Assembly (NCBI RefSeq): GCF_947495625.1
Contig: NZ_CANLZW010000005.1
Coordinates: 87,664 to 151,663 of the forward strand
DNA from: an uncultured Cocleimonas sp.
GTDB taxonomy: Bacteria > Pseudomonadota > Gammaproteobacteria > Thiotrichales > Thiotrichaceae
Length of the DNA: 64,000 bases
Direction of reading: 5' to 3'
Below are positions 1-9,783 of this stretch, piece by piece. Made by a program: the position numbers and the translations under genes. The notes beneath the pieces were generated by a model that saw nothing but the letters and a program-made list of their open reading frames with translations, did not search any database and had not been told where the DNA came from. The stretch's first letter is position 1, and each line of letters opens with the position of its first letter.

Positions 1-81
1 AAGGTCGAGTCAGGTGAAAAACTCACTGATGATGATTGGCAATCCCTGGTCGATTTCCTAACTGAAATTATCAAAAAGTAA
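1..81 (+). CDS. atpA: ATP synthase F1 subunit alpha, C-terminal end only (N-ATPase type)
   Basis: An open frame runs from the left edge to a TAA at 79-81 and encodes 26 residues, ending in LTEIIKK. It lies 8 bases before an F1 gamma-like gene. In N-ATPase operons (atpDCQRBEFAG order) alpha is followed directly by gamma, so this is read as the end of alpha. The assignment rests on position plus an acidic/helical C-terminal tail; too little is present to see catalytic motifs. The rest of the gene lies to the left of the window. Confidence 0.6.
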   Translation, partial: KVESGEKLTDDDWQSLVDFLTEIIKK

Positions 82-89
82 TACAAGTC

Positions 90-998
90 ATGGAAACGCC
101 TGAACGCTTACAGCAACAAATCAAAAGCATGGAAGGGTTGCACAATATTGTTGCAACCATGAAGGCGTTGTCTGCGTCGAATATTCATCAGTATGAACAA
201 TCCATAGAATCGCTGACGGATTATTGGCATACCGTAGAGCTTGGCTTACGGGTTGTGATGCGTGATGAAATAAATCCGATACATAGAAGCTCATCACCCA
301 GTGGAGCCATGGCTGCAGTCGTATTTGGCTCTGATCATGGTATGTGTGGTCGTTTTAATGAAGATATTACGGAATATATGCTGGCGCATTTCAAATCTGT
401 TTCAATTGATGTTAAGCCAAAAATTCTGTGTTTGGGTCTTCGAGCGGGTGATCTACTGGAACGAGCAGAACAGCCCGCTGATGAAGTACTGACCTTACCA
501 GGAGGTGCTAATCAGATTAGCTCCGCAATTCAGCAAATATTGATTCGTATTGAAGAATGGAGAGAAAACCAGGGGATTAAGAATCTCTTTCTTTATCATA
601 ATCGCCCTAAAAATAGAGCCTTATATCATCCAACCAGATTTCATTTGCTGCCTTTGCAATTAGATAAATTTAGTAAGTTTGATATAAAGGAATGGCCTGG
701 CACTAGCTTGCCCACCTATACAATGGATCGAGATAAGTTACTCTCATCGTTACTAAACCAATATTTCTTTATTTCACTATTTCGTGCCTGTGCTGAAAGT
801 CAATCTGCCGAACATGGTAGTCGCCTAACGGCGATGCAAGCCGCAGAGAAAAACCTTGATGAGCATATAGAAGAATTAGGTGGGGAGTATCGTCGAGCGC
901 GTCAGGATATTATAACGAATGAATTGCTCGACATTATTGCAAGCTTTGAAGCGATGTCAGACAACAAGAAAGAAAAGAAGAAAAATAAGAAAAAATAG
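90..998 (+). CDS. atpG: F0F1 ATP synthase gamma-like subunit (alternative/N-ATPase)
   Basis: 302 residues. The N-terminus (ERLQQQIKSMEGLHNIVATMKALSA) and the C-terminal helix (SRLTAMQAAEKNLDEHIEEL) match the two coiled-coil helices of F1 gamma, the rotor shaft inside the alpha3beta3 head. The usual housekeeping gamma is about 285-290 residues and begins near residue 1 with an SKIKSVKNT-like stretch, which is absent here. This divergence and the alpha tail just upstream point to the alternative ATPase, often proposed to pump Na+. The tail is a run of Lys/Asn/Glu (KKEKKKNKKK), unusual for gamma. It is probably the last gene of its operon, because a long hairpin follows at 1055-1091. Confidence 0.82.
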   Translation: METPERLQQQIKSMEGLHNIVATMKALSASNIHQYEQSIESLTDYWHTVELGLRVVMRDEINPIHRSSSPSGAMAAVVFGSDHGMCGRFNEDITEYMLAHFKSVSIDVKPKILCLGLRAGDLLERAEQPADEVLTLPGGANQISSAIQQILIRIEEWRENQGIKNLFLYHNRPKNRALYHPTRFHLLPLQLDKFSKFDIKEWPGTSLPTYTMDRDKLLSSLLNQYFFISLFRACAESQSAEHGSRLTAMQAAEKNLDEHIEELGGEYRRARQDIITNELLDIIASFEAMSDNKKEKKKNKKK

Positions 999-1054
999 AA
1001 TAGCATTTTTACTCATTACTCTTTTATAGATTAAGAGAAGATTTCAAATATACA

Positions 1055-1091
1055 AATCACAACACACCTGAAACCTTGGTGTGTTGTGATT
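1055..1091 (+). terminator. 14-bp perfect hairpin after atpG
   Basis: Arms AATCACAACACACC (1055-1068) and its complement (1078-1091) enclose a 9-base loop. It lies 57 bases after the gamma stop codon. No clean T-run follows, so it could terminate, protect the 3' end, or serve the convergent lipoprotein gene as well. Confidence 0.55.
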
Positions 1092-1100
1092 GCTATTATT

Positions 1101-1163
1101 TAAAGCATACGATTATTAAAAGCATACGATTATTTAAAAATATGGTTATTTAAAGAATACGAT
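1101..1163. repeat. Short tandem AT-rich repeat
   Basis: The unit AAAGCATACGATTATT and close variants recur about three times between the hairpin and the end of the lipoprotein gene; the last variant runs into its stop region. Probably a simple slippage repeat. Confidence 0.45.
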
Positions 1164-1554
1164 ATTCATCCCAAAATTCTTTTCGAATTTTATTCCACTT
1201 TGTTACCTGAGCATTATTCAAAACCTTTTTGAGCTCTAGGTTTTTCTCATCGGTTAGTTTTATGAATTCTTTACGTTTGTTAATTTTAGGGTTGTTAGAA
1301 GCAGCAAGAAAACTATAACGATTCGAAAAGTCTTCGTTGAGTAGAGATACTTTAATTCTTTGTGCTTCATTCAGACCAAGCGCTTCAACCATTTTACTGG
1401 TGATGATTGCCGCACGATCGCTCGGATCTGTCGCATTAATAGTTTCCTCGATTAGTTGCTCTTTTTGTTTCTCATATTTCATGCTCTTGTATTGCGTACA
1501 TGCATTAAGGCTTATAGCCGATAAAACACACATCACCATTGTCATTTTTTTCAT
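1150..1554 (-). CDS. Small lipoprotein, function unknown
   Basis: 134 residues. It starts with a lipoprotein signal peptide: MKK, a hydrophobic stretch, then a lipobox LNAC with Cys near residue 19. The mature part is charged and helical; one segment, LGLNEAQRIKVSLLNEDF, resembles the LTxxQ-type helices of Spy/CpxP-like periplasmic proteins, and the C-terminus is rich in Lys/Trp (WNKIRKEFWDEYRIL). A Spy-like chaperone or sensor is possible but not proven. It is likely monocistronic, since the preceding region is a long non-coding stretch. An anchored periplasmic location is the only firm inference. Confidence 0.65.
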   Translation of the reverse strand: MKKMTMVMCVLSAISLNACTQYKSMKYEKQKEQLIEETINATDPSDRAAIITSKMVEALGLNEAQRIKVSLLNEDFSNRYSFLAASNNPKINKRKEFIKLTDEKNLELKKVLNNAQVTKWNKIRKEFWDEYRIL

Positions 1555-2064
1555 GATAATTCCTCATATAAATTTAATTCCTCAGCTAAATTGTATGGTT
1601 TAGGAAAGATCTTTTTAATCCGTAGATGTGCGTACCGACTTAAGTATTTAGCGAAGGCGATTACATAAGAAGGCGAAAGACTTAGATCGATTCTGTGTAA
1701 ATGACTTTGTTTGAATAGCAAAAAAGCCCCTAGCTCTGCATAAATTATTCGGCTACGCCTCACCCTAAAGGGTCAGCTAAAGCTTTTGTCTCGCAAGCTC
1801 GGCTCTATTTAGGTTTTTAGAAAACAAAAACCTAATATCATTCAAAGTAGGGGGGTGTACTTTCAATTATTTTAATACGATTTTCCAATTCCTGTTATCT
1901 AGTAAAAGATCAAAAAACTTCTATCAAAATCAACAATAGGTTCAGCAAAAAAATGCGGGTATCTCCAATTTTCATAACCTATCTCAACGAAATAACGGTT
2001 AGTTAGTATTAGTATTTAACTTAAATGATTAGCTATTTAAACACGTGAAGTTAAGGAGATTAAA
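1555..2064. other. 510-bp intergenic region
   Basis: I see no convincing gene. A 70-codon minus-strand frame at 1551-1763 has no ribosome binding site, an implausible composition, and overlaps a repeat. The region holds a long copy of the dispersed G6 repeat (1719-1858) and the leader of the AhpD-like gene. Confidence 0.6.
1719..1858 (+). repeat. G6 dispersed repeat, copy 1 (long form)
   Basis: Left end is AAAAAAGCCCCTAGCTCTGC and right end CAAAGTAGGGGGGTGT. The insert has a TTCGGCTACGCCTCACCC module shared with the copy at 22861 and a hairpin AGGTTTTT/AAAAACCT just before the right end. Confidence 0.8.
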
Positions 2065-2439
2065 ATGACTAGCGAACTACCCAGCACATTGACTTACCCT
2101 CAACAGTTAGAAAAAATTAAAGGGAATATGGGTGTTTTATCTAACGATCAGCCGGATGTAATGAAAGCCTTTGGCGCACTTCACGCGGCAGGTTCTGCAG
2201 AGGGTGCCTTAGATACTAAAACCAAAGAACTTATTTCATTAGCCATAGCAGTAACGGCGCGTTGCGATGGTTGTATTGCATTTCATACCCATGATGCGAT
2301 GCAAGCGGGCGCAACCCGAGCAGAAATTACGGATGCGCTAGGTGTGGCAGTACTTATGGGTGGTGGGCCCAGCGTGATGTATGCAACGCATGTTATTGAA
2401 GCGATGGATCAGTTCGAAGGTTTGATTGAAAAAGTGTGA
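2065..2439 (+). CDS. AhpD/carboxymuconolactone decarboxylase-family protein
   Basis: 124 residues with a good ribosome binding site (AAGGAG) before the ATG. The CDGCIAFHTHDA segment carries the CxxC plus following His typical of AhpD-like alkylhydroperoxidase folds, where the two Cys form a redox-active pair. Members of this size are small all-helical proteins that act in peroxide reduction or as uncharacterised redox proteins. The motif CxxCxxxH, the Ala/Gly-rich helices and the length all fit. It stands alone, between a G6 repeat copy and a shared terminator facing the response regulator. The substrate cannot be told from sequence. Confidence 0.85.
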   Translation: MTSELPSTLTYPQQLEKIKGNMGVLSNDQPDVMKAFGALHAAGSAEGALDTKTKELISLAIAVTARCDGCIAFHTHDAMQAGATRAEITDALGVAVLMGGGPSVMYATHVIEAMDQFEGLIEKV

Positions 2440-2501
2440 TCGAGAAAATTTGGTCGATTAACACCATTTAGTATTTTTTATCTAAAAAGTTTGATGCTAA
2501 C

Positions 2502-2534
2502 AACAGGTCTGGTTTTTACTAAGCCAGACCTGTT
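2502..2534. terminator. Bidirectional hairpin terminator
   Basis: AACAGGTCTGG (2502-2512) pairs with its complement (2524-2534). On the plus strand the loop has a T5 run and it ends the AhpD-like gene; on the minus strand the left arm lies within the last codons of the response regulator and its stop codon lies in the loop. Confidence 0.65.
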
Positions 2535-3133
2535 TGTGTAACAATCCTTACCAATTCTGCTAGTGAGCGAGCTTCCAGTTTTTGCATCACGTTCTTTCGA
2601 TGTACTTCGATAGTGCGTTGGCTTAATCCCAGATCAATCGCGATCACTTTGTTCGCTTTGCCTTCAACGATCATCTCCATTACCTGATGCTCTCGCGGTG
2701 TGAGATTATGAATATGTTTTTTAACATCATGCGTTTGTTGTTGGTCATCATGCTGCTTGTTGCAACTATTTAAAGCATGATTAATTCGATCCAGTAATTC
2801 CTGATCACGAAAAGGCTTTTGTAGAAAGTCGAGCGCACCTTGTCGCATCGCCTGAACGGCCATAGGTATATCACCATGACCTGTGATGAGTATCACTGGT
2901 AAAAAGGCTTCACGTCTATTTAGTTCTTGTTGTAACTCTAATCCACTCATGCCTGGCATGCGAATATCCAATACTAAACAGCCAATACTGTCGGAAGAAT
3001 AGCTGGCGAGAAAATCATTCGCATTGGCAAACGTTTTGACTTTGATGCCAACCGAGTCCATTAAGTCAGCGAGTGATTCTCTTACTGCATTATCATCATC
3101 GACTATGAATACTGTGGCTTCATTATCAGCCAT
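2519..3133 (-). CDS. FixJ/NarL-like response regulator
   Basis: 204 residues. An N-terminal receiver domain (about 8-120) has the acidic pocket VDDD, the phospho-acceptor Asp in LVLDIRMPGMSG, and the conserved Thr and Lys (ITGHGD, LQKPF). A C-terminal LuxR-type helix-turn-helix (about 140-200) reads TPREHQVMEMIVEGKANKVI and RTIEVHRKNVMQKL. This receiver plus HTH architecture is that of FixJ/TodT/StyR regulators. The ATG is preceded by AGAGGA. It is encoded just downstream of, and in the same direction as, the PAS histidine kinase (about 135 bases away), so the two should form a cognate pair. Targets are unknown; the next genes are an RND pump on the opposite strand. Confidence 0.93.
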   Translation of the reverse strand: MADNEATVFIVDDDNAVRESLADLMDSVGIKVKTFANANDFLASYSSDSIGCLVLDIRMPGMSGLELQQELNRREAFLPVILITGHGDIPMAVQAMRQGALDFLQKPFRDQELLDRINHALNSCNKQHDDQQQTHDVKKHIHNLTPREHQVMEMIVEGKANKVIAIDLGLSQRTIEVHRKNVMQKLEARSLAELVRIVTQTGLA

Positions 3134-3269
3134 AATTAGTTTTCCTCTTGTAATTCCTAGTTTCTAAATTCAAATTTGCTTTAACTCTAGCGTTTTTTCT
3201 AAGGTTAAAGTTACTTATAAAAAGTTATCTTTCTATGCTGTTTAACCAAGTAGTTTAAACTAGTTTCTT

Positions 3270-4814
3270 CTAAACAGTCGGCAAGGTAAACCGAAAGGTA
3301 ACACCTTGCTGTGCATTTCGACTAAACCAGAGGCGACCTTTATGTGCAGTGATAATGGTTCGGCAAATAGAGAGGCCCATGCCCATGCCATCTTTTTTAG
3401 TGGTGAAGAATGATTGATATAATTCTGATTCTACTTTCTGGCTGATGCCTGTGCCAGAATCACTAACGGATACCTGTATCTCATGGTCATCATGGTTTAT
3501 TGCAGAGATAGTCAAATGTCTATCATTATTCTTCACGCCTTGCATCGCATCTCTGGAATTATGAATCAGGTTTAGTATCACTTGTTGAATTTGAATGGGA
3601 TCACCGATGACTTTGGGTAGGTTTTCAGTGACATTTGTTGTAATCGAGGTGTTTTTAAAGAAACCTTCAGTTTTGATAAATGTAATACAAAAATGAATGA
3701 TTTCGGCAATATCAATTTCCTGTTTTTTACTTTGTTTGGTTTTTACCATTTCACGCATATTGCTAATAATATCGCCACTGCGTTGCGCTTGTTCCTGAAT
3801 GCTAATTAATGCTTCTTTAACTTTTTCAAGATTTGGTTGTTCACTATTAATTCTGTTTCTTGCCGCTGCACAACGGTTAACGATCGCAGTAAGCGGTTGA
3901 TTGAGCTCATGTGCAATACCCGCCGACATTTCACCAAACATATTTAATCGATTGATATGAGCTAACTGCTGACGCTGATTTTCGGCTTGGACAATGGCGC
4001 GTTTTTTTTCAGTTCTATCAATCAAAGTGCTTAATATTGCCGTTTCTCCTTTCCAGTCCATCAAACTCGATTCAACTTCCAGACAGCGTATGCTGCCATC
4101 ATTATGTAATGCTTCGAACTCATAATTATTAGGGGCTTTTTCACCTTCTAGACGTGCTTGAGCATAAGCTTTGAGACGTTCTCTTTCGTGAGCCGCAATA
4201 ATTGATGACATCGAATCTAAATTATATATTTGCTCGTCAGAATCATATCCAAGCATTTTTACCAGTGATTTATTAATAAACACTGGCTGCCAGTCGCGAT
4301 GAATTAAAATACCTTCTAGAGAGCCATCTACAATTTTACGAAATCGCTTCTCACTATTGAGTAGGGCAATTTCAGTTTCTTTTTGCAGATTTATATCTAA
4401 CAAAATACCTTCGACAACCAGTTCGGGGATAGTAGCTTCTGAATTTTCGTAATATTCAGTCGTGTATTTTGCCTGGCCTTTAGACAAAACCCATTTCTGC
4501 TCACCACTTTTGGTATTGATGCGATGTGTGATTTCGTAGGGTTGCTCTAGTTTGATTGCTGTTTGCCCTTCTAACCAGACACGATCGTAATCTTCTGCGA
4601 CGATTAATGAAGCAAGGGTAGGTCCTTCTTCACTCATAAGTTCTTCGGCTGTATATCCAGTAAGTTCGTAGGTTCCTTTACTAAGATATAAAGTATTCCA
4701 ATCAGCATTATTTTGAATTCTATAAATCATGCCGGGGAGATGTTCAGCAATACTATTAAAAGCTGGATCTTCTGTTTGATTACTCGATATTGACTTAGGG
4801 TTTGTATTCGGCAT
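3270..4814 (-). CDS. PAS-domain sensor histidine kinase (FixL-like architecture)
   Basis: About 514 residues from ATG 4814; a TTG five codons upstream would give 519. There are two PAS domains (about 20-135 and 145-270), then a dimerisation/phosphoacceptor helix with the H-box MSAGIAHELNQPLTAI, and an ATPase domain with N-box NLIHNSRDAMQ, G1 DSGTGI, F-box SFFTTKKDG and G2 GMGLSIC. No transmembrane segment is seen, so it is cytosolic. I could not assign a heme-ligating His, so oxygen sensing is not claimed; redox or ligand sensing through PAS is equally possible. It is the partner of the FixJ-like regulator downstream. Confidence 0.92.
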   Translation of the reverse strand: MPNTNPKSISSNQTEDPAFNSIAEHLPGMIYRIQNNADWNTLYLSKGTYELTGYTAEELMSEEGPTLASLIVAEDYDRVWLEGQTAIKLEQPYEITHRINTKSGEQKWVLSKGQAKYTTEYYENSEATIPELVVEGILLDINLQKETEIALLNSEKRFRKIVDGSLEGILIHRDWQPVFINKSLVKMLGYDSDEQIYNLDSMSSIIAAHERERLKAYAQARLEGEKAPNNYEFEALHNDGSIRCLEVESSLMDWKGETAILSTLIDRTEKKRAIVQAENQRQQLAHINRLNMFGEMSAGIAHELNQPLTAIVNRCAAARNRINSEQPNLEKVKEALISIQEQAQRSGDIISNMREMVKTKQSKKQEIDIAEIIHFCITFIKTEGFFKNTSITTNVTENLPKVIGDPIQIQQVILNLIHNSRDAMQGVKNNDRHLTISAINHDDHEIQVSVSDSGTGISQKVESELYQSFFTTKKDGMGMGLSICRTIITAHKGRLWFSRNAQQGVTFRFTLPTV

Positions 4815-4829
4815 CTTTAAATAACTCAA

Positions 4830-5284
4830 ACGTGCTCAGTGTTTTAGGATTAATTAATGAAAATAATTATAAACACGATCTATGAAGAAGTTTACGGATA
4901 TAAGTCAACGGAATTCACTATTTTCCAAAGGATGACTGAATAGTAGTGATCTACTTAATAATTCAAGCGTGTTGGTGAAAATCAAAAAAGTGCCTGAGCT
5001 CTGTATAAGTTCCTTAAGCCATTTCAAACTACGAAATGAGCCTAGATTTATCGAGACATAAACATTGCTATTTAATGCTTACCCATAGGGAAGGCGCAGC
5101 CGCATAAAATCACTTATAAGTAGGGGGGTGTCATTATTATATTTTATTTTAATCAGATCACTTGATTTGATCAATTTTAGTGCTTATAGCTCACTTTATT
5201 AACAATATTTAATGTAGAACTACGTACATGTACGTACTTCATTTTAGATTGTGCTGTAGCATTATACGTCTTTATAAATTACCC
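4830..5284. other. Intergenic region between sensor kinase and RND adaptor
   Basis: Divergent promoter region of about 450 bp. It contains a long G6 repeat copy (4984-5132) and then an AT-rich stretch before the adaptor gene. No further gene or RNA was recognised. Confidence 0.5.
4984..5132 (+). repeat. G6 dispersed repeat, copy 2 (long form)
   Basis: Left end AAAAAAGTGCCTGAGCTCTG, right end ATAAGTAGGGGGGTGTC. It contains a CATTTC/GAAATG hairpin near the left and, in inverted orientation, a GCGGCTGCGCC module that copies 1 and 4 carry in direct orientation. Confidence 0.85.
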
Positions 5285-6493
5285 ATGATCACAATGCCTA
5301 TTCAAGTTAAGCACGGCTTTTCAGCCAAGACTCGTTTGCACTTTTTCCTATTATTTCTTTTTGGTTCACTTTTGCTTTCTGGATGTGGCAGTAGTACCAG
5401 TGCAGAAACCAAGGCTCCGGCTGCGGCTCCTCCACCCGCTACGGTTATTGTTGAAGCGGCAAAATTTAAAGACGTCACGGAAGAGAGAACATTTACCGGA
5501 CGCGTTGAAGCAGTAGATACGGTTCAAATACGGGCACGTGTGCAAGGCTACCTGAAAAAGAAATCATTTGTTGAAGGTGGTGAAGTCAAAAAAGGGCAGG
5601 TACTGTTTGAAATAGAGCGAGACTCTTTTGAAATTACAGTACGCCAGGCAGAGGCAAGTCTTGCCAGTGCCAAAGCCGCATTGACGTTGGCACAGCAAAC
5701 ATTTAATCGAAATAACAAACTGGTAAAACAAAGAACGTTGGCTCAAGCATCTCTGGATGATGCGCAATCTGCGCTATTGCAAGCGCAGGCAAACGTTCAA
5801 GTTCGCGAAGCCGAACTAAGTAGCGCTAAACTTAATCTGGGTTACACCAGAATTACCGCTCCAATGAATGGATTGGTCGGTCGTACCACCTACTCGGTAG
5901 GTAATCTGGTAGGACCAGACAGTAATGCTCTAGTAACACTAGTCTCTCAAGATCCGATGTATGTTTCTTTTCCTGTGCCACAGTGGCTAATGACTGAAAT
6001 TCGTAAAACGGGACGAAAAACAGACGGCGTATATGTCAGTTTAGAACTGCCTGATGGTTCGACTTACGCGCACAAAGGCACCATCAAATTTACAAATGTA
6101 CAAGGTAATTCAACCACAGATTCGGTGACAGTACGTGCCAGTATTCCTAACCCGGAACGTCTGTTGATTGACCAGCAATTAGTGCAGGTTTCTGTGATTA
6201 GAAAACAACCAGAAAGAAAACTTGTGGTATCACAGGCAGCGCTTTTACTCGACCAGCAAGGCACTTATGTTTTAGCGGTAGACGCTGAAGATAAAGTTGT
6301 GATTAAACGCATCACCACGGGTGAGCAGCAAGGATCACTGATTGTCATTGATTCTGGGCTTGAGGAGGGTGACAAAGTCATTATCAGTGGTCATCAAAAG
6401 GCCAAGCCAGGTGGAAAAGTTTCACCGCAAATGGCCGAAGACCAAAGTGGCGCAGTGCCCACTACTGACAACATTAAAAGCACAAAGGAATAA
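5285..6493 (+). CDS. RND efflux periplasmic adaptor (membrane fusion protein)
   Basis: Roughly 402 residues from the ATG at 5285; an in-frame ATG at 5228 would add 19 unlikely residues and one at 5294 is also possible. The N-terminus is a lipoprotein signal with lipobox LLSGC. It continues with the barrel-sandwich/lipoyl halves (RVQGYLKKKSFVEGGEVKKG and LNLGYTRITAPMNGLVGR), an alpha-helical hairpin rich in Ala/Gln between them, and a beta-barrel region ending EEGDKVIISG. This is the AcrA/MexA family, which links the inner-membrane pump to an outer-membrane channel. Six bases separate it from the pump gene, so they are co-transcribed. No TolC-type gene is nearby. Confidence 0.93.
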   Translation: MITMPIQVKHGFSAKTRLHFFLLFLFGSLLLSGCGSSTSAETKAPAAAPPPATVIVEAAKFKDVTEERTFTGRVEAVDTVQIRARVQGYLKKKSFVEGGEVKKGQVLFEIERDSFEITVRQAEASLASAKAALTLAQQTFNRNNKLVKQRTLAQASLDDAQSALLQAQANVQVREAELSSAKLNLGYTRITAPMNGLVGRTTYSVGNLVGPDSNALVTLVSQDPMYVSFPVPQWLMTEIRKTGRKTDGVYVSLELPDGSTYAHKGTIKFTNVQGNSTTDSVTVRASIPNPERLLIDQQLVQVSVIRKQPERKLVVSQAALLLDQQGTYVLAVDAEDKVVIKRITTGEQQGSLIVIDSGLEEGDKVIISGHQKAKPGGKVSPQMAEDQSGAVPTTDNIKSTKE

Positions 6494-6499
6494 GCGGTC

Positions 6500-9400
6500 A
6501 TGATTTTCGATCTCTTTATACGCAGGCCTCGTCTTGCGATCGTTATTTCGCTGATAATTACGCTAGCGGGTTTGATTTCAATTCTGGTCATTCCAGTATC
6601 TCAATACCCGAATATCGCTCCACCTACGGTGAGAGTGACGGCGAACTATTCTGGTGCTGATGCCCTTACGGTGGAAGAGTCTGTCGCTCAACCGCTGGAA
6701 AATGCCATTAATGGTGTGACGGGTATGACTTACATGAAGTCTACATCCGCTAATGATGGTTCATATTCCTTGAACGTAACCTTCGATTTGGATACTGATC
6801 CGGATATCGATACGGTTAACGTGCAAAACCGGGTGAATCAGGCGGAATCTCGTTTACCTCAGGAAGTGCGCTCGACTGGAGTTACGGTATCTAAGGTTTC
6901 AACAGATATGTTGCAAGTCTTTATGTTCCGATCAACAGATGACAGCCATGATCAATTATTCTTAAGTAATTTTGTCTCTTTGAATGTACTCGATGAGCTG
7001 AAGCGTGTGCCGGGCGTAGGTGATGCCTCTGTATTTGGTGTGCGTGATTACTCCATGCGTATCTGGATTGATCCGCAAAAGCTTGCTGATTTCTCAATGA
7101 CATCCAGTGACGTGATTGCCGCGATTGAATCGCAAAACTTGCAGGCTGCGGCTGGTAGAATTGGTGCAGCACCGCTGAATTCAGATCAACGTTTGCAGTT
7201 AACTATTACGACCAAAGGACGTCTGAAATCAACGGAAGAGTTTGGCAATGTCATCCTTCGTAGTCAAACCGATGGTTCTCAAGTACGTTTAAAAGACGTA
7301 GCAAAGATCGAGCTTTCTGCGGCTAATTTTGACACCGTCGCTACCAACGATGGACGACCAGCAGCGCCTGTGGGTATTTACCTTTCTCCGGGTGCAAATG
7401 CGGTTGAAGTGGCATCGGCTGTATCTAAACGTCTGGAAGAACTTCAGGTACGTTTCCCTGATGGTGTGAGTTACGCCTTTATCTACAGCACCGCAGAATT
7501 TGTATCTGCGATGATGGAAAGAGTTATCGGCACATTGCTTGAAGCGTTTGCTTTGGTTGCTTTGGTTGTGTTTATTTTCCTTGGTCGTTTTAAAGCAACA
7601 CTGATTCCTTTAATTGCCGTTCCTGTTGCTGTCATAGGAACCTTTGCGGTTCTGTTGGCGTTTGGGTATTCGGTCAATACCATCTCATTACTTGCGCTGG
7701 TGTTAGCCATAGGTATCGTTGTTGATGATGCCATACTGGTGGTCGAGAACGTCGAAAGGGTCATGGAAGAAAACCCCGAACTGACCTCCGCGGAGGCGAC
7801 GAGCAAGGCCATGGGAGAAATTGCCGGGCCGATAATCGCGATAACGCTGGTGTTGTTATCGGTGTTTATTCCTGTCGCATTCCTCTCTGGAAGTAGTGGT
7901 GTTTTATTCCGTCAGTTTTCGATTACGATTTCTGCGGCAATGGTAATCTCTGCAATCAATGCATTGAGTTTATCGCCTGCATTGTGTGCAGTATTTTTGA
8001 AGCCGGGTCAGCCGCGCGGAATCATGCGTAGTATCACAAATGGTATCAATAAAGTCGGAAATGGCTATGCGGCAATTGTTAAGCGTCTGGTTCGTGTTGC
8101 TATTTTAGGCGTGGTTATCATTTTTGGTGTTGGCTACGCAAACTTTAGTATTTTCCAGTCTACTCCTAGTGGCTTTTTACCTTCAGAGGATAAAGGTTAC
8201 ATCATGGTAATCTTCAATCTGCCTCCGGGTGCATCGCTTAATCGAAGTACGCTAGCAGCGCAGAAAGCAGAAGCAGTGATCAAAAAGGAATCTGCGGTTT
8301 CTAGTGTTACCGCGGTTGTTGGTATTGATTTGCTTGGTGGCGGAGCGGCATCAAATGCCGGTGTGTTATTCGTGCGTCTTAAAGATTACGAGGAACGTGA
8401 ATCAGCTGACATGCATTCTACAGCAGTGGTAAGACGCTTTTTCGGATCGTTGTCTACCATTCCGGATGGTTTCTTCATTGCGCTTAATCCACCTGCTATT
8501 CAAGGTGTCGGTCAGGCGGGTGGTTTCGAATTTATACTGGAAGGTCTACAGGGGCAGGAACCTTCGGAAATGGCTGCGACCATGCGTGGTATCGTTGTTG
8601 CCGCTAATCAGGCGCCACAATTATCACGTGTATTTTCAACGTATGAAGCGTCTACCCCACAGATTAATCTAGAGATTGATCGTGACAAGGTACAAACCCT
8701 GGGTGTGAATCTCGCGGATGTATTTACCGCACTCCAGGCAACACTGGGTGGATATTACATCAACGACTTTAATATGTTTGGTCGCACCTGGACGGTACGT
8801 ATGCAGGCTGAAAAGGAATTCAGAACCAGCCCTGAGTCTATCTATGCAATACAGATTAGAAATAGTGCGGGTGAAATGATTCCACTTTCGACGGTTGCAC
8901 GCGCTACTTTGGGCGTCGGCCCAAGAACAGTGGTTCGTTACAATAACTATCGTGCGATTAGTATTAATGGTAGTGCTGCTGCGGGAGCTGGTGACGGTGA
9001 AGCACAGCAGGCGATGGCAGACTTATCTGCAAAAACGCTACCGAATGGATATGGTTTTGAATGGACCGGTCAAGCGCTTGAACAACAAAAGTCATCAGGG
9101 CAGACGTTAATCGTTTTAGGTTTGGCGTTACTTTTTGCCTATTTATTCCTGGTTGCACTGTATGAAAGCTGGAGCGTTCCAATACCGGTACTCTTGTCGG
9201 TATTAGTGGCGATGTTGGGAGCCATGTTGGCGTTAATGCTAACGAGCTCAACCTTTGTTCTGTATGCACAGATAGGTATCGTCGTGCTCATAGCACTGGC
9301 GGCGAAGAACGCCATTCTGATGATTGAATTCTCATTAGAACGGCGCGCCGAAGGTCAAAGTATTCTTCAATCTGCGGTGACAGGTGCACATCAACGTTTC

Positions 9401-9664
9401 CGAGCGGTTATGATGACGTCTTTTGCGTTTATTGTGAGTCTTATTCCTCTGGTTACGTCTACGGGCCCGGGCGCCGATAGCATGTACGCGGTAGGTCTGC
9501 CGGTTCTTTCGGGAATGCTTGCGGCTTCAACAGTGGGTATCTTCCTGATTCCGATGCTTTACGTAGTATTCCAGCGTATGCGTGAGGGTGATTGGTATCA
9601 CCGAGGTGGTGAAACTGAAGAACTTCTCGATGCGAAAGAATTGTCAGAAGATAGCGCTAAGTAA
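6500..9664 (+). CDS. RND multidrug efflux permease (HAE1/AcrB-MexB type)
   Basis: 1054 residues, the normal length. It begins [20 protein letters not shown], the first of 12 transmembrane segments, with two large periplasmic loops after TM1 and TM7. The proton-relay Asp pair is present in TM4 ([19 protein letters not shown]) and the relay Lys in TM10 ([13 protein letters not shown]). The pump exports hydrophobic or amphiphilic compounds from periplasm or membrane, together with the adaptor upstream and an outer-membrane factor encoded elsewhere. Substrates are not predictable. A 12-bp hairpin follows at 9719. Confidence 0.95.
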   Translation: MIFDLFIRRPRLAIVISLIITLAGLISILVIPVSQYPNIAPPTVRVTANYSGADALTVEESVAQPLENAINGVTGMTYMKSTSANDGSYSLNVTFDLDTDPDIDTVNVQNRVNQAESRLPQEVRSTGVTVSKVSTDMLQVFMFRSTDDSHDQLFLSNFVSLNVLDELKRVPGVGDASVFGVRDYSMRIWIDPQKLADFSMTSSDVIAAIESQNLQAAAGRIGAAPLNSDQRLQLTITTKGRLKSTEEFGNVILRSQTDGSQVRLKDVAKIELSAANFDTVATNDGRPAAPVGIYLSPGANAVEVASAVSKRLEELQVRFPDGVSYAFIYSTAEFVSAMMERVIGTLLEAFALVALVVFIFLGRFKATLIPLIAVPVAVIGTFAVLLAFGYSVNTISLLALVLAIGIVVDDAILVVENVERVMEENPELTSAEATSKAMGEIAGPIIAITLVLLSVFIPVAFLSGSSGVLFRQFSITISAAMVISAINALSLSPALCAVFLKPGQPRGIMRSITNGINKVGNGYAAIVKRLVRVAILGVVIIFGVGYANFSIFQSTPSGFLPSEDKGYIMVIFNLPPGASLNRSTLAAQKAEAVIKKESAVSSVTAVVGIDLLGGGAASNAGVLFVRLKDYEERESADMHSTAVVRRFFGSLSTIPDGFFIALNPPAIQGVGQAGGFEFILEGLQGQEPSEMAATMRGIVVAANQAPQLSRVFSTYEASTPQINLEIDRDKVQTLGVNLADVFTALQATLGGYYINDFNMFGRTWTVRMQAEKEFRTSPESIYAIQIRNSAGEMIPLSTVARATLGVGPRTVVRYNNYRAISINGSAAAGAGDGEAQQAMADLSAKTLPNGYGFEWTGQALEQQKSSGQTLIVLGLALLFAYLFLVALYESWSVPIPVLLSVLVAMLGAMLALMLTSSTFVLYAQIGIVVLIALAAKNAILMIEFSLERRAEGQSILQSAVTGAHQRFRAVMMTSFAFIVSLIPLVTSTGPGADSMYAVGLPVLSGMLAASTVGIFLIPMLYVVFQRMREGDWYHRGGETEELLDAKELSEDSAK

Positions 9665-9718
9665 CAGTTCGCTATTACTTTTGTATCTATTTAAAAAATA
9701 GAAACGTTTCACGATATC

Positions 9719-9746
9719 ATGCCGTTATATGTTTATATAACGGCAT
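9719..9746 (+). terminator. Hairpin after the RND operon
   Basis: Perfect 12-bp arms ATGCCGTTATAT and complement around a GTTT loop, 55 bases after the pump stop. No T-run follows, so the terminator assignment is tentative. Confidence 0.5.
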
Positions 9747-9783
9747 TGAATGACGTCAGTTATTGACGGTAGTAACTGATAAA

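Noticed and set aside
1101..1163. Possible CRISPR-like array
   Set aside because: Units are 16 bp without spacers; a simple tandem repeat.
1551..1763. 70-codon minus-strand frame
   Set aside because: No RBS, overlaps the G6 repeat, low protein-like character.
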